DNA of 64,000 bases from Komarekiella delphini-convector SJRDD-AB1 (GCF_014831675.1 NZ_VJXY01000009.1:124001-188000); one strand, 5' to 3'. Positions 9,134 to 21,094 are shown, counted from the stretch's first letter. Numbers and translations are program-made. The notes: generated from the sequence alone by a model not told the origin.

Positions 9134-9386
9134 GTGCTATCAGTCAAAGGTACATTTCAAAACGGTGTGGTTCATCCTAGCGAACCAATTGAAGGGCGTG
9201 AGGGGGAGTCAGTTATAATCAATCGTATTTGTAGAAGAAGAATACACACCTGAGCCAGCAACGCAGGAAGATTCAGATTGGGATAAGCTCAGACAGTTGA
9301 TTAAAAACTGTGCAGTTGACATAGATATTGACGATTTGGCGCACCAGCATGATCATTATCTCTTCTATTTTTTGTACATAGTGTAA
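9134..9386 (+). pseudogene. Frameshifted antitoxin gene remnant
   Basis: Reading from GTG 9134 gives a typical small antitoxin N-terminus (LSVKGTFQNGVVHPSEPIEG, then REGESVII), after which the frame ends early. Shifting by one base at about 9222 restores a continuous frame to the TAA at 9384-9386 (VFVEEEYTPEPATQEDSDWD, then KLRQLIKNCAVDIDIDDL). The two halves together resemble the short cyanobacterial antitoxins that precede PIN-domain toxins. The C-terminal end is aberrant (HQHDHYLFYFLYIV), and no toxin gene follows before the next gene at 9712. It is therefore probably an inactive relic of a toxin-antitoxin pair. A sequencing error at the homopolymer-poor junction is less likely because the C-terminus is also altered. 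Confidence 0.72.
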
Positions 9387-9711
9387 ATATTTACTTATTA
9401 CTAATTCCTTGAGTTGTGCAAAAACATCAATATCGGAAGATGAAAATTGGTTGTGCTTTTTTCCTCTTCCGTTACTGGGGTGCTTATTCTTAGAGGCATC
9501 CCTTTATTTTTTGTCCGGCTTTTTAAGTCCCCTCGCTCATCTTTACTCTAAAGTCGAGTTAGAGAAGTCGGTAATTTTATTTTTGCAATTTATATCTGTA
9601 ATTATGTCACAAGATAGATGGAATTATGTACGCATCAGTATGATGAAAGTTAGATGCTAAACACATCAGAAAAATAAAAAATATCCTAATGTTTTGTAAA
9701 CACATAACACA

Positions 9712-10281
9712 ATGATTGATAAAAATGACCTTCATTCTGGATTAAAAGCTAGACAAAAAATTGTTGGTGTTTTTAAGAAAGTAAGCTGGCTTTGTTTTTG
9801 GTTACAGTTAGTTTTGGCTGCTGTAAGTATTTTAATTCTATTGTTTGCGATCGCTGACCCGAATTTCAATATTAATCTCAAATCTGGGCTAGGGATGCTT
9901 TCTACTGTTGGTGGAATAGGTGCATTAGGTTTGGGCGTTTACTGGACTTTTCACTACACTCGTCTTGCACAACGTTTACAAGTATCCGAACCAGGTATTT
10001 ATCCTAGTCGCAAGGAAGTAGTTCGAGATTTACACATTGGAATTACTATTCATTTCGTCGGGGTGTTACTAACTTTAATTGCAACGCAAGTAATTGTTGG
10101 GGCACTTTTAGTCAAAGTAATAACTCTCTCTCCAGGAATGACTATTTATCAATCTCGTCAGCTTATTGAGCCGCTTGATATCTTTGTAATTCAAGCTAGT
10201 ATTTTGATGAATACTGCTCTATTTATAGGAATTGGCTGTGCATTTTGGTTACTCAAGCAAGTCAATCAGGCACAAACATGA
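9712..10281 (+). CDS. DUF3611 family membrane protein
   Basis: 189 residues with four hydrophobic segments (about 23-45, 60-80, 105-130, 160-180). The charged N-terminus (LHSGLKARQKIVGVFKKVSW) and the block after membrane segment 2 (YPSRKEVVRDLHIGITIH) are typical of the DUF3611 family, found in cyanobacteria and chloroplast-bearing eukaryotes. Family function is unknown; a thylakoid or plasma membrane location is inferred. It is preceded by a gene-free AT-rich stretch and followed by repeat DNA, so it is probably monocistronic. Confidence 0.82.
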   Translation: MIDKNDLHSGLKARQKIVGVFKKVSWLCFWLQLVLAAVSILILLFAIADPNFNINLKSGLGMLSTVGGIGALGLGVYWTFHYTRLAQRLQVSEPGIYPSRKEVVRDLHIGITIHFVGVLLTLIATQVIVGALLVKVITLSPGMTIYQSRQLIEPLDIFVIQASILMNTALFIGIGCAFWLLKQVNQAQT

Positions 10282-10429
10282 TAGCAAAAACATGGGTAAT
10301 TAAACACTAATTATTAACTTATTAAATCTTTCTACAGTTTCATAAAAACTGGAAATAGTTTGCTGATCATTAAAAGGGCATTTTCTAGTCTTTATCTCAA
10401 CACGTAAGTCCTCATGGCTAAAATTACGA

Positions 10430-10561
10430 ATTACGTTAGCGTTGGCGTTGGCGAAGCCTCTCGTAGAGAAGCCTCTCATAGAGAAGCGGTAGCGAGTCTT
10501 GCCTACGGCACGCCAAAGGCGAACGAGCGTCCGTAGGAGAGTCATTACGAATTACGAATTA
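10430..10561. repeat. GC-rich dispersed repeat cluster
   Basis: A gene-free block of reiterated words (GTTGGCGTTGGCGAAGCC, then GAGAAGCCTCTC twice) joined by ATTACGAATTACG heptamers to the 62-bp repeat at 10562. It has the appearance of nested repeat insertions and can be read through only by accident. Confidence 0.7.
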
Positions 10562-10623
10562 CGTTAGCGCAGCGTTAGCGTTAGCGAAGCGATAGCGAGG
10601 AACGAGCGTCCGCAGGAGCGTCA
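10562..10623 (-). repeat. Dispersed GC-rich repeat, copy C (inverted)
   Basis: This is the exact reverse complement of 54-115 over 62 bp, 10.5 kb away and in opposite orientation. It is flanked on both sides by TTACGAA heptamers, the same context as copy A. Perfect identity suggests recent spread or gene conversion. Confidence 0.88.
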
Positions 10624-10682
10624 TTACGAATTACGAATTACGAATTACGAATTACAAATTACAAATTACAAATTACAAATTA
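10622..10682. repeat. Heptamer tandem repeat (ATTACGA/ATTACAA)
   Basis: About eight and a half head-to-tail copies of a 7-bp unit: four ATTACGA followed by four ATTACAA and a partial copy. They end directly at the 3' end of the histidine kinase gene at 10688. This is the classical short tandem repeat of heterocystous cyanobacteria. Confidence 0.9.
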
Positions 10683-10687
10683 CGCCT

Positions 10688-12412
10688 TTATTCTTGCACA
10701 GTCATTGGTAGGCGAACAGTAAAAATAGAGCCAACTCCCGGCTGACTTTTGACAATAATCTCACCCCCCATCATCTGACAGAAGTGGCGGCTAATTGCTA
10801 AACCTAGTCCAGTACCACCATACTTTTTCGTAGTTGAGGTATCCCCTTGGGTAAATGGTTGAAATAATTGTCGCTGTTGATTGTGAGACATACCTATACC
10901 TGTATCGCTGACGGTGAAAGTAATGATGCCAAAAGGAGCCTCTGGTAGTAAGTCTTCTTTTTCGCTCTTGACTGTCAGCATTACCTTGCCGTTGGTGGTA
11001 AATTTAGCAGCATTGCTCAGTAAATTTAACAACACCTGCCGCATCCTAGTTTGATCAGCGTACATAGTACCAAGTCGCTCATCAAAATCCACTTCTAAGA
11101 CATTGGCATTTTTTTCTATAGCCGGCTTGACTGTGAGGACGACATTATGAATCAGTGTTGCAATCTCAAACGTCTCAGGATAGAGAGTCATTTTCCCCGC
11201 TTCAATTTTTGACAAGTCGAGGATGTCATTAATTAGTTCCAGTAATTGTCTACCAGCAGAGTTGATTGTTTCTAAGTCTGTGATAAAGTCTCCCGATAAA
11301 CCGAGATCGGTTGCGTCGTCTTCTAGAAGTTGGCTTAAACCAATCACCGCATTCAACGGCGTGCGTAACTCGTGACTGACATTTGCCAAAAATCTGCTTT
11401 TGGCTTTGCTAGCTGCTTCAGCTAATTCTTTGGCGTGTTGTAATTCTTTAGTTCGCTCAGATACCCGCTCAATTAGACGATTCAGAGATTTTGCTAATAA
11501 CCCAATTTCATCTTCTGTGGTAACAGGAGCTCGCAAATCAAAATTAGATTTCCTCGCCACCTGCTCAGCCACTTGAGTTACAGTGATTACTGGTTCTGCG
11601 ATCGCCCGACTAGTCCGCCAAGCTACAATGGCTGCGATCGCCACTGACACCACCATACTCACCATCACAATTAATCTTTCAACTATTTTTGCCTGCTCAA
11701 GAGCTTTTTGCCTTCCCTGCTCTTGTTCTTCAGCAGTTTGCAGGATATTAGTCAATTTTGCCGAAAGCTGCTCTAACTGCATGGCTGTTTGACCACGCAT
11801 AATTTTTAACAACTGCTCCCGTGCAAAATAAATCTGCTCTGGCTGCACTTGCTGATGATCAATTTTCTGTAAAACAGCCTCGATTTGATCAACGTATAAT
11901 TTTAAGTTAGTCGCGTTATCCTGCAATAAAGTCTGTAACGTAGAGCTGGTTGCAGCTAATCTCCGGGGCTTGCTGTCGATAAACCCAGAAATTTCTGGCT
12001 CTAATTGTTTAGCTCTTTCAAAACTTTTGATAAATTCAGCTTTTTTGCTTTGCAGCTGCTTTGAATCTTCTAACACAGCAACCAAGTTAGAGCTGTGCAA
12101 TTGTGCCCCTACTATTGCATCTTGATAATTTCTCAGGAGTTGTCCTTGCTCATGGGCTTGATTTAATTGTACGACTTCTCGTCCCCGATAGTAGTTGGCA
12201 ATTACCAACCCAGTCAGTGATCCGAAAAATCCAATGCCAATTGCTACAAAGTACCCATAGCCAATTTTTTGATGGATGCGCCAAGAACTGGCTTTGAGTT
12301 TCCCTCGTGAGGGAAATTCTATAGTCGGGAGTTCGTCTGTTGATAGCTCTTCCGCTGACACTTTTTTGCTTTCTGAACTGCTGTCAAAAGGGTTTGGCTT
12401 TTGAGTTGGCAT
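10688..12412 (-). CDS. HAMP-domain sensor histidine kinase
   Basis: 574 residues. A polar N-terminus (1-45) precedes membrane segment 1 (about 50-73). An extracytoplasmic helical region of about 170 residues, rich in Gln and Leu and probably a four-helix bundle, is followed by membrane segment 2 (about 246-265), HAMP (about 266-320), a short coiled coil, HisKA with His347 ([15 protein letters not shown]), and HATPase with N box ([12 protein letters not shown]), G1 (DTGIGM) and G2 ([18 protein letters not shown]). No receiver domain is fused and no regulator lies beside it, so this is an orphan kinase. The helical sensor resembles those of chemoreceptor-like sensors; its ligand is unknown. Confidence 0.92.
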   Translation of the reverse strand: MPTQKPNPFDSSSESKKVSAEELSTDELPTIEFPSRGKLKASSWRIHQKIGYGYFVAIGIGFFGSLTGLVIANYYRGREVVQLNQAHEQGQLLRNYQDAIVGAQLHSSNLVAVLEDSKQLQSKKAEFIKSFERAKQLEPEISGFIDSKPRRLAATSSTLQTLLQDNATNLKLYVDQIEAVLQKIDHQQVQPEQIYFAREQLLKIMRGQTAMQLEQLSAKLTNILQTAEEQEQGRQKALEQAKIVERLIVMVSMVVSVAIAAIVAWRTSRAIAEPVITVTQVAEQVARKSNFDLRAPVTTEDEIGLLAKSLNRLIERVSERTKELQHAKELAEAASKAKSRFLANVSHELRTPLNAVIGLSQLLEDDATDLGLSGDFITDLETINSAGRQLLELINDILDLSKIEAGKMTLYPETFEIATLIHNVVLTVKPAIEKNANVLEVDFDERLGTMYADQTRMRQVLLNLLSNAAKFTTNGKVMLTVKSEKEDLLPEAPFGIITFTVSDTGIGMSHNQQRQLFQPFTQGDTSTTKKYGGTGLGLAISRHFCQMMGGEIIVKSQPGVGSIFTVRLPMTVQE

Positions 12413-13653
12413 CCCTCAAATCTCCTTGCCCTCCCGCAAAAATTACCAAATTAGCTTAGCTGTGCAATCACTTCAATTGGTGATTAACATCTACATTATC
12501 TACTTTTATAGCAAGCGCAAATCATTGCTTACTAGATAATTGGCATGACCTTTATCATATTTAAATGGTTTTGTTCGCAATTTTAGGAAGCACACTTGCT
12601 GGCGGCGAACAGAATTCACTGCTTTAGGCAACTACATAGTTACATACAGTAGAGACTCTCCTGAAACTGTCTCCTCCTTGGCACTTTCTTTAATATGCAG
12701 TTGATAACAGTGAGTTTTCTCCATTGAGAATGACACTAATCTACTTTACTGCTTCTTTATAAAACTAATCCGATCAGGAAAAAAAGACAAGGGTTAAGCG
12801 CATCCCACCCCTAAAAGGGCTTGTCATTACCCATATTTTTGTAACAGTCATGTCGCGTTGACCGACATCCTGCCCATAACTGAAGTTCTGAGCTAATAGC
12901 TTAAGTCCAGCTTGGGGGACTGAAATTTTCCCTTTAACAGAGTTTATCTAGCGATCGCCATGATTTGTAGCATACTGTTAGCGTAGCCCGTGCTGAAGCG
13001 CGGATAGCTATGGTTTAGCCCGTGTGCTGAGTATAAGCCTAATTACTTCATTAGATTTAAAAGATATTGGTAATGACCAGGACTAGGGTGTGAGGCGTCA
13101 TCATACGTTTTTTTGTTTAGATTACAGGCAAGCTAGTCTTTAGTCTTCAGCAAGGCAGTATCATATACCATAAAAATTTTTTAAAGTCTAGTGTATATGA
13201 GTACAGAAAAACTTTCATTACGTATTAATATCAATACGAATAAGTTAATTGGCGAACCAGGCTTAAGATAGCTTTAATATCGGATAAAATCAGCTTTTAG
13301 GCTTGTATAAATGAGAGGTGAACTGATTTTCGCCTAATTTCTACTGCGATGAGTACGATTATGAGCAATTGACACCGTATGAGATAATCACAACCTGAGG
13401 ATTACAGTTGATTCCCAAGAAACCGAACTCAGAAAGCTAATTTTAATACATTCTGCCGCCTTCTGACTTCTATCCTCCTACTGGCTTTCTACCTTGTAGT
13501 TGATGCAGTGGAGGTTGCGGGACAATTATGGTTATAGGACACTATAACCTTTTTGTACCCCAAACCCAGTTGTACTGATGCACAAGTGCATTGCCTAATC
13601 AACGGCTTTTTGGTTGTAATTATCCAGATTAGAGAAACTCAACTGTCAAAATT
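12413..13653. other. Gene-free interval of about 1.2 kb
   Basis: No reading frame with coding character is seen on either strand. The stretch holds a stem-loop (GACAAG 12786-12791 pairing with CTTGTC 12820-12825, enclosing CCCCTAAAAGGG), a fragment of GC-rich repeat words near 12975-13030 (TAGCCCGTG twice), and an intrinsic-terminator-like hairpin at 13530-13554. Part of it is probably the leader of the gene at 13654, and it could encode a small RNA. Confidence 0.55.
13530..13554 (+). terminator. Intrinsic-terminator-like hairpin
   Basis: GGTTATAG-GACA-CTATAACC is a perfect 8-bp stem with a 4-base loop, followed directly by TTTTT. It sits about 100 bp before the CAAD gene and inside a long gene-free interval. 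It may end a small upstream transcript or act as an attenuator of the downstream gene. Confidence 0.55.
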
Positions 13654-14097
13654 ATGGAAGTGAAAATGCAAGAACCGGAATTTACAGAAACCAAGTCAAA
13701 AGAGGCAACAGTGCCAGAGATTAACAACCAAACGGGAACCATTACTAAAGTTCAGGCTTCCGCGCCTCAAGATGAATGGCTAAAATACGGTGAACAAATT
13801 TCTAGATTTTTGGCGACACTGCCCGAATACCTAGGAGCTTTCTTTAATCAATACAAGCAGCCCCTAATTAGCGTTGGGTTAATTGTGGGAGCGATTGTCG
13901 CAGTTAAGGTGCTGTTGGCAATATTGGATGCTTTGAATGATATCCCCTTGGTAGCTCCTACTTTCGAGTTGATTGGTATTGGTTACTCTGCGTGGTTTGT
14001 TTACCGCTATTTACTCAAAGCCTCAACCAGGAAAGAGTTGACTAGTGAAATTACAACCCTCAAATCACAAGTTGTCGGCAAAATACCAGAAGTCTAA
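13654..14097 (+). CDS. CAAD-domain (CURT1-like) thylakoid membrane protein
   Basis: 147 residues. A polar N-terminus (1-55) is followed by an amphipathic helix (ISRFLATLPEYLGAFFNQYK) and two membrane segments (about 73-93 and 103-121) with a short loop (LNDIPLVAP). A C-terminal amphipathic helix follows (KASTRKELTSEITTLKSQVV). This is the pattern of the CAAD domain, known as an appendage on some cyanobacterial aminoacyl-tRNA synthetases and as the stand-alone CURT1 proteins that curve thylakoid membranes. The sequence supports family membership, while membrane-curving activity is inferred. An alternative start is the second ATG at 13666. It converges on the SLH gene through a shared terminator. 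Confidence 0.85.
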   Translation: MEVKMQEPEFTETKSKEATVPEINNQTGTITKVQASAPQDEWLKYGEQISRFLATLPEYLGAFFNQYKQPLISVGLIVGAIVAVKVLLAILDALNDIPLVAPTFELIGIGYSAWFVYRYLLKASTRKELTSEITTLKSQVVGKIPEV

Positions 14098-14180
14098 TTT
14101 CTGGCTCATGCAGTACAGAGCGCTATTTTAATCTCTAATGCGTTTTTTGATTGCTGCTATTTAGTAAAACACAAGTGTGA

Positions 14181-14216
14181 AAGTGGTCAAGAGAATTCAA
14201 AATCTTGACCACTTTT
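14181..14216. terminator. Bidirectional intrinsic terminator
   Basis: AAGTGGTCAAGA (14181-14192) pairs perfectly with TCTTGACCACTT (14203-14214) around a 10-base loop. The stem is followed by T residues on both strands (TTTT on +, TTT on -). It lies between the convergent CAAD gene and SLH-protein gene and can end both transcripts. Confidence 0.85.
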
Positions 14217-14229
14217 ACTATCAAGCTTA

Positions 14230-15456
14230 CTAAGGCGATTCTGAAGATACGTTACCTTCAGGGTTCTCCTTTGGAGTCTGCGAGAGTCCTTCTCGTTTTC
14301 TGTTGTCAACACTACGCGGAGCTTGCTGTACTGTAGGATTACGAGATGTTGCACGGAGCTTGTCTCGTAGGGGTATAGATATGTTTGGCGATCGCACAAT
14401 GCTTTGAGATGGAATTGTGTCTAATTTCCCTAGGTGTACCAAAGCTTGATGAACCATCGCCGCTACTTCAGCCCGGCTAGCTTCTTTGTTGGGAGCCAGG
14501 ATTTGTGAGTCTGGGTAGTTAATTACAAGACGATTTGCTGTAGCAGCTGCTATTTTGCCAACAGCATATTGTGGAATATTTTTGGCATCTTTATAACTAC
14601 TCAAAACCTGATTTGGGGAAGCGGGTGTTTTTAAGTTCAACCCACTAGCCAGAGCAACTAAAACTTGCGCCCGCGAGATCTTTTGTTGTGGTTTAAAGGT
14701 TTTATTCGGGTAGCCTTTCAAAAATCCGGTACTGAGGGCTTGGTCAATTGCTGGATTTGCCCAAAATTTTACTGGTACATCTCTAAATGCTGTTGTGGTT
14801 TTACTCAGTTTTTGGTCAAAAGCTTTTTGCAGTATGGCAGCAAATTCAGCGCGGTTTACAGGCTGATTTGGTCTAAAAGAATAATCGGGAAACCCCTTGA
14901 GGATACCACGAGAAGAAAGAACGTTGATAAAACGCCGACCCCAAAAGTTTTCAGGCACATCGTTAAATGCAATTGGCGGCGGAATAGTTGATTTTTTCTC
15001 TGCCGGAGTTACTAATGGCAATGCTGCTGCTATGACTGGTGGCTCAAAGCTTTTTGAGGGAAACACAGGCGTCTTTCCCTGTGGGGATTGAGTTGGCGTT
15101 ACGTTAATGGATGGCCACATCAAGGGAGGAGGAGCCGCGCTATCAGTTAGGGATGAAGTTGTGTTGGGTTCAACAACAGCACCGGGTAGAGGTGACGGTG
15201 AGCCTTGGAAGTTGGGAGCTGTATTTGGTTCTATGGGCGTAGAAGAGGGCAAAACTTGATTTGGCTGAATGCTTTTAGTTGGCGTAGGTGAAGGCGACAA
15301 CAGCCTGTTTAAGTTCCAACTAGAATCCTTACGGGAAGATGACCAAAACAAAATCACTCCAATAGTGGCAAAAGCAACCAGAATGGCTATAAATTCATCA
15401 AAGCCAAGGGCAGTTCTTTGGGATGACTCCGATTCGGACGGAGGTCTATTTGTCAT
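14230..15456 (-). CDS. SLH-domain protein with N-terminal membrane anchor
   Basis: 408 residues. One membrane segment (about 24-42) is followed by a Pro/Ser/Thr-rich linker (about 45-160) and three S-layer homology repeats (about 165-225, 228-285, 290-345). SLH landmarks are GRRFINVLSSRGILKGFPDY, FRPNQPVNRAEFAAIL and KPQQKISRAQVLVALA. SLH modules bind peptidoglycan-linked polymers in cyanobacteria, so the protein probably tethers the inner membrane or periplasm to the wall. The C-terminal 60 residues are basic and low in complexity. No partner gene is adjacent. Confidence 0.88.
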   Translation of the reverse strand: MTNRPPSESESSQRTALGFDEFIAILVAFATIGVILFWSSSRKDSSWNLNRLLSPSPTPTKSIQPNQVLPSSTPIEPNTAPNFQGSPSPLPGAVVEPNTTSSLTDSAAPPPLMWPSINVTPTQSPQGKTPVFPSKSFEPPVIAAALPLVTPAEKKSTIPPPIAFNDVPENFWGRRFINVLSSRGILKGFPDYSFRPNQPVNRAEFAAILQKAFDQKLSKTTTAFRDVPVKFWANPAIDQALSTGFLKGYPNKTFKPQQKISRAQVLVALASGLNLKTPASPNQVLSSYKDAKNIPQYAVGKIAAATANRLVINYPDSQILAPNKEASRAEVAAMVHQALVHLGKLDTIPSQSIVRSPNISIPLRDKLRATSRNPTVQQAPRSVDNRKREGLSQTPKENPEGNVSSESP

Positions 15457-15655
15457 CGTAATTACCCTGGTAGCAGTAAATGTGTCTAAACAAATTAAGC
15501 CATAGATGACTCTTTTACACCACCCCCCTCTTTTGTCCTCACCGATTGCTGACTGAAATTTTAAAACGCGATCGCGGTGCGGTAATTTTGTATATTCTTA
15601 CTAATTTAGAACACTCATTCTCCAACCAAACCACTTATTTGAGTGGTAGTAAATC

Positions 15656-16948
15656 TCAAAGTACCCGTAGTAAGCTGGGAATACTGTCTATCGCTTCTAG
15701 ACTCTGAATTTCTGCTAAAGCTTGGCGAAAGTTTCCTTCTCGGACATCGTGAGTAACAACCACAATCTCTGCTAGCTCTCCCTGAAAACCAGTTTGGACA
15801 ATTGACTCTAAGCTAACGTTATAGTTGCCGAAGCAAGTACCTAATTTACCGATAACTCCAGGTTGATCTTTTGTGAGGAAACGGGCGTAAAACCGAGTTA
15901 CCAGTTCTGCCATTGGCGCAATTTGACAGTATTCTTGATGCCCACAAGCTAATAAGAGATTTGGATCTACTGTCTTAGTTTTAAGAACAGCAACTAGATT
16001 TAAAATATCAGATGATACTGCACTGGCGGTTGCACCAGCACCAGCACCAGGCCCGAAAAACATCACTTGTCCAATGGGTTCCCCTTCGACAAGAATGGCG
16101 TTATAAACGCCGTTAATGCTAGCCAATGGATGTGCTTTAGGTACTAAGGTAGGATGCACTCTGACGGAGAGGGAGGATGAAAAAGATGAGATATTGCGTT
16201 TAGCGATCGCCAACAATTTAATCACAAATCCTAATTTTTCAGCATAGGCAATATCTGTCTTGCTGACTTGCCGAATGCCTTCACAATAGACATCTTGCAG
16301 GTTGATGCGTCCATCAAAGCCTAATGATGCCAGGATGGCAATTTTATCTGCTGCGTCTAAGCCCTCAACATCGGCGGTGGGATCAGCCTCCGCATAACCC
16401 AACTGTTGAGCATCAGCCAAGACATCGCTGAAGTTGCTGCCTTCTGTTTGCATCCGCGTCAGGATGTAATTAGTCGTACCGTTAACGATGCCAGTAATCG
16501 CGTTAATCCGGTTAACACTTAAGGACTGCTTTAGGGGTTGAATCACTGGGATACCACCACCTACAGCGGCTTCTAGCATGACGTAGACCCCGGCTTGATT
16601 AGCAGCAGTAAAGATTTCCGCGCCAAAGCGGGCGATCGCAGCTTTGTTAGCGGTAACTACATGTTTGCCATTATTGAGAGCTTTGAGAATCAGCGATCGC
16701 GCTGGTTCTAGCCCACCCATGACTTCCACAACTATATCTACCGCCGGGTCATTGACAATAGCTTCTAAATCTGTAGTTAGTACTTCTGTAGATAATTCTA
16801 CTGCGCGGTGTTTATGGAGCGATCGTACTCCCACCCGATATATTTCTATTTCCTGCAACAAAGGGTGACGCCCAGCCCCATCTTGCAATAACTGCACTGT
16901 ACCTGTTCCTACAGTGCCTAATCCTAATATTCCTAGCTTCACGCCCAC
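15656..16948 (-). CDS. hom: Homoserine dehydrogenase
   Basis: About 430 residues. It reduces aspartate semialdehyde to homoserine, the branch point to threonine and methionine. An N-terminal Rossmann domain (GILGLGTVGTG near the start) is followed by the catalytic domain (ANKAAIARFG, GGGIPVIQPLKQSL, GIVNGTTNYILTRM, DPTADVEGLDAADK) and a C-terminal ACT domain (about 350-430) for allosteric feedback. I prefer GTG 16948, giving MGVKLGILGLG; an in-frame GTG at 16969 would add seven residues. It is followed in the same direction by no close partner, and petH upstream is separated by about 250 bp of repeat-like DNA. metK lies within 6 kb but is not in the same operon. Confidence 0.94.
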   Translation of the reverse strand: MGVKLGILGLGTVGTGTVQLLQDGAGRHPLLQEIEIYRVGVRSLHKHRAVELSTEVLTTDLEAIVNDPAVDIVVEVMGGLEPARSLILKALNNGKHVVTANKAAIARFGAEIFTAANQAGVYVMLEAAVGGGIPVIQPLKQSLSVNRINAITGIVNGTTNYILTRMQTEGSNFSDVLADAQQLGYAEADPTADVEGLDAADKIAILASLGFDGRINLQDVYCEGIRQVSKTDIAYAEKLGFVIKLLAIAKRNISSFSSSLSVRVHPTLVPKAHPLASINGVYNAILVEGEPIGQVMFFGPGAGAGATASAVSSDILNLVAVLKTKTVDPNLLLACGHQEYCQIAPMAELVTRFYARFLTKDQPGVIGKLGTCFGNYNVSLESIVQTGFQGELAEIVVVTHDVREGNFRQALAEIQSLEAIDSIPSLLRVL

Positions 16949-16974
16949 AAATTTTGCACCCAATTTCACAAATT

Positions 16975-17213
16975 TAGTGCTGAGTGCTGAGTTTTGAAGT
17001 GCTGAGTAGTTACAAGTACTTAGTACATTACCTCTGAGAACTTAGAGCTCTTTCCTCAGCCAAAACAAGTGCTGAGTTGCCAACTAGTTATCAATACTTA
17101 GTACTTTAACTTTCAGAACTTAGAACTCTTTCCCCAGCCGTTCATATAAAACAATTGTAGGGTGAGCAACGCCCACCCTACAAACTCAGAACTCAGAACT
17201 CAGCACTCCGCAC
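16975..17213. repeat. Intergenic repeat cluster with a perfect hairpin
   Basis: Reiterated words of the AGTGCTGAG, CAGAACTTAGAACTC and TACTTAGTAC type fill the space between petH and hom. At 17155-17183, TTGTAGGGTG and CACCCTACAA form a perfect 10-bp inverted repeat around nine bases. It lacks a T-run, so it is a repeat hairpin more than an obvious petH terminator, although it may slow transcription. Confidence 0.75.
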
Positions 17214-19760
<2,547 letters not shown>

Positions 19761-20765
19761 ATGACAAGTAAGCCGGAACGCGTGGTACTGATTGGAGTAG
19801 CAGGAGACTCTGGGTGTGGTAAATCTACGTTTTTGCGTCGTTTGATAGACTTGTTTGGTGAAGATTTAATGACAGTCATCTGCTTGGATGACTATCATTC
19901 TCTTGATCGCAAACAGCGCAAAGAAACAGGGATAACTGCACTCGACCCTAGGGCGAACAATTTTGACTTAATGTATGAGCAAATTAAAGCGCTCAAAGAT
20001 GGTCAAGCGATTGATAAGCCGATTTACAACCACGAAACCGGCTTGATTGATCCGCCAGAGCGGGTGGAACCGAATCATATTTTGGTTATTGAAGGGCTAC
20101 ATCCTTTATATGATGAACGGGTGCGATCGCTTATTGACTTTAGCGTTTATTTTGATATTAGCGATGAAGTCAAAATTGCCTGGAAAATCCAGCGAGATAT
20201 GGCTGAACGCGGTCATCGTTACGAAGATGTCCTAGCTCAAATCAATTCCCGTAAACCTGACTTTGATAAATTTATCGAACCACAAAGAGAATTTGCTGAT
20301 GTGGTTCTTCAGGTATTACCTACAAACTTGATTAAAAACGATACAGAACGCAAAGTCTTACGAGTGCGTATGCTCCAGCGGGAAGGTAAGGAAGGCTTTG
20401 AGCCAACCTACCTCTTTGATGAAGGCTCAACAATTAATTGGACTCCCTGCGGACGCAAATTAACCTGTTCCTACCCTGGTATGCAACTGTACTACGGTTC
20501 AGATGTCTATTATGGCCGCTATGTCTCAGTACTAGAGGTAGATGGTCAATTTGACAACCTCGAAGAAATAATTTATATCGAAAATCATCTCAGCAATACA
20601 TCCACCAAATATGAAGGTGAGATGACTCACTTGTTACTCCAGCACCGTGAGTATCCAGGCTCCAATAATGGTACTGGTTTGTTCCAAGTGCTTACAGGTT
20701 TAAAAATGCGTGCTGCTTATGAGCGGTTAACAGCTAAAGAAGCAAAGTTAGCAGTTCAAGTTTAA
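19761..20765 (+). CDS. prk: Phosphoribulokinase
   Basis: 334 residues. It phosphorylates ribulose 5-phosphate to ribulose 1,5-bisphosphate in the Calvin cycle. The P-loop is GDSGCGKST, and the redox Cys pair is Cys19 (inside the P-loop) and Cys41 (VICLDDYH). A second pair, Cys230 and Cys236 (PCGRKLTC), lies in the C-terminal part. These are the thioredoxin/CP12-controlled cysteines of photosynthetic PRK. Substrate-binding DYHSLDRKQRKETG and IEGLHPLYDERV are present. A GAGGAG ribosome site precedes the ATG. An intrinsic terminator follows 28 bp after the stop, so it is probably monocistronic. Petitioning partner petH, also photosynthetic, is on the opposite strand upstream. Confidence 0.97.
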   Translation: MTSKPERVVLIGVAGDSGCGKSTFLRRLIDLFGEDLMTVICLDDYHSLDRKQRKETGITALDPRANNFDLMYEQIKALKDGQAIDKPIYNHETGLIDPPERVEPNHILVIEGLHPLYDERVRSLIDFSVYFDISDEVKIAWKIQRDMAERGHRYEDVLAQINSRKPDFDKFIEPQREFADVVLQVLPTNLIKNDTERKVLRVRMLQREGKEGFEPTYLFDEGSTINWTPCGRKLTCSYPGMQLYYGSDVYYGRYVSVLEVDGQFDNLEEIIYIENHLSNTSTKYEGEMTHLLLQHREYPGSNNGTGLFQVLTGLKMRAAYERLTAKEAKLAVQV

Positions 20766-20790
20766 AGCAGCAGTGTTTGTGTCAAAGTTT

Positions 20791-20822
20791 ATGGGGTTAC
20801 TTATGAGTATCCCCATTTTTTT
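20791..20822 (+). terminator. Intrinsic terminator of prk
   Basis: ATGGGGTTACT pairs with AGTATCCCCAT (one T-T mismatch) around TATG and is followed by TTTTTTT. It lies 26 bp after the prk stop codon. Confidence 0.85.
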
Positions 20823-20834
20823 GTTATTAAATAC

Positions 20835-20926
20835 ATTTACAGCGAATTACATCTGGGTAGATTTGTAGTGGGGGCATTACAATACCCACCCTACTGTGGT
20901 CTATTCATCAAAAACCCGCTGTAAAT
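20835..20926. mobile_element. MITE-like palindromic element (92 bp)
   Basis: Perfect 10-bp inverted ends, ATTTACAGCG (20835-20844) and CGCTGTAAAT (20917-20926), enclose an inner imperfect hairpin (GTAGTGGGGG 20865-20874 with CCCACCCTAC 20884-20893). No coding capacity. The inner hairpin resembles the one at 17155-17183. No clear target duplication is visible. It is best read as a small non-autonomous repeat between prk and metK. Confidence 0.6.
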
Positions 20927-21094
20927 CACAAAAAAATTACCATAAATATTATCCTTTTTACAGATACTTAGCTATGATTAGTGGTTTTTTTGAAGATAAG
21001 AACACACTAACTACTGAATGTGTCAATATTGTTATGATTCCATAAATAAGTAACTGACCTAAATATCCACATTTAGTCAGCGAAAAAACTCTTA

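Noticed and set aside
9409-9660. 83-residue frame on the + strand
   Set aside because: Phe/Leu-rich with no recognisable domain, directly after a pseudogene; the composition looks like random AT-rich sequence.
10300-10545. 81-residue frame on the - strand
   Set aside because: It runs through dispersed repeat DNA and lacks homology.
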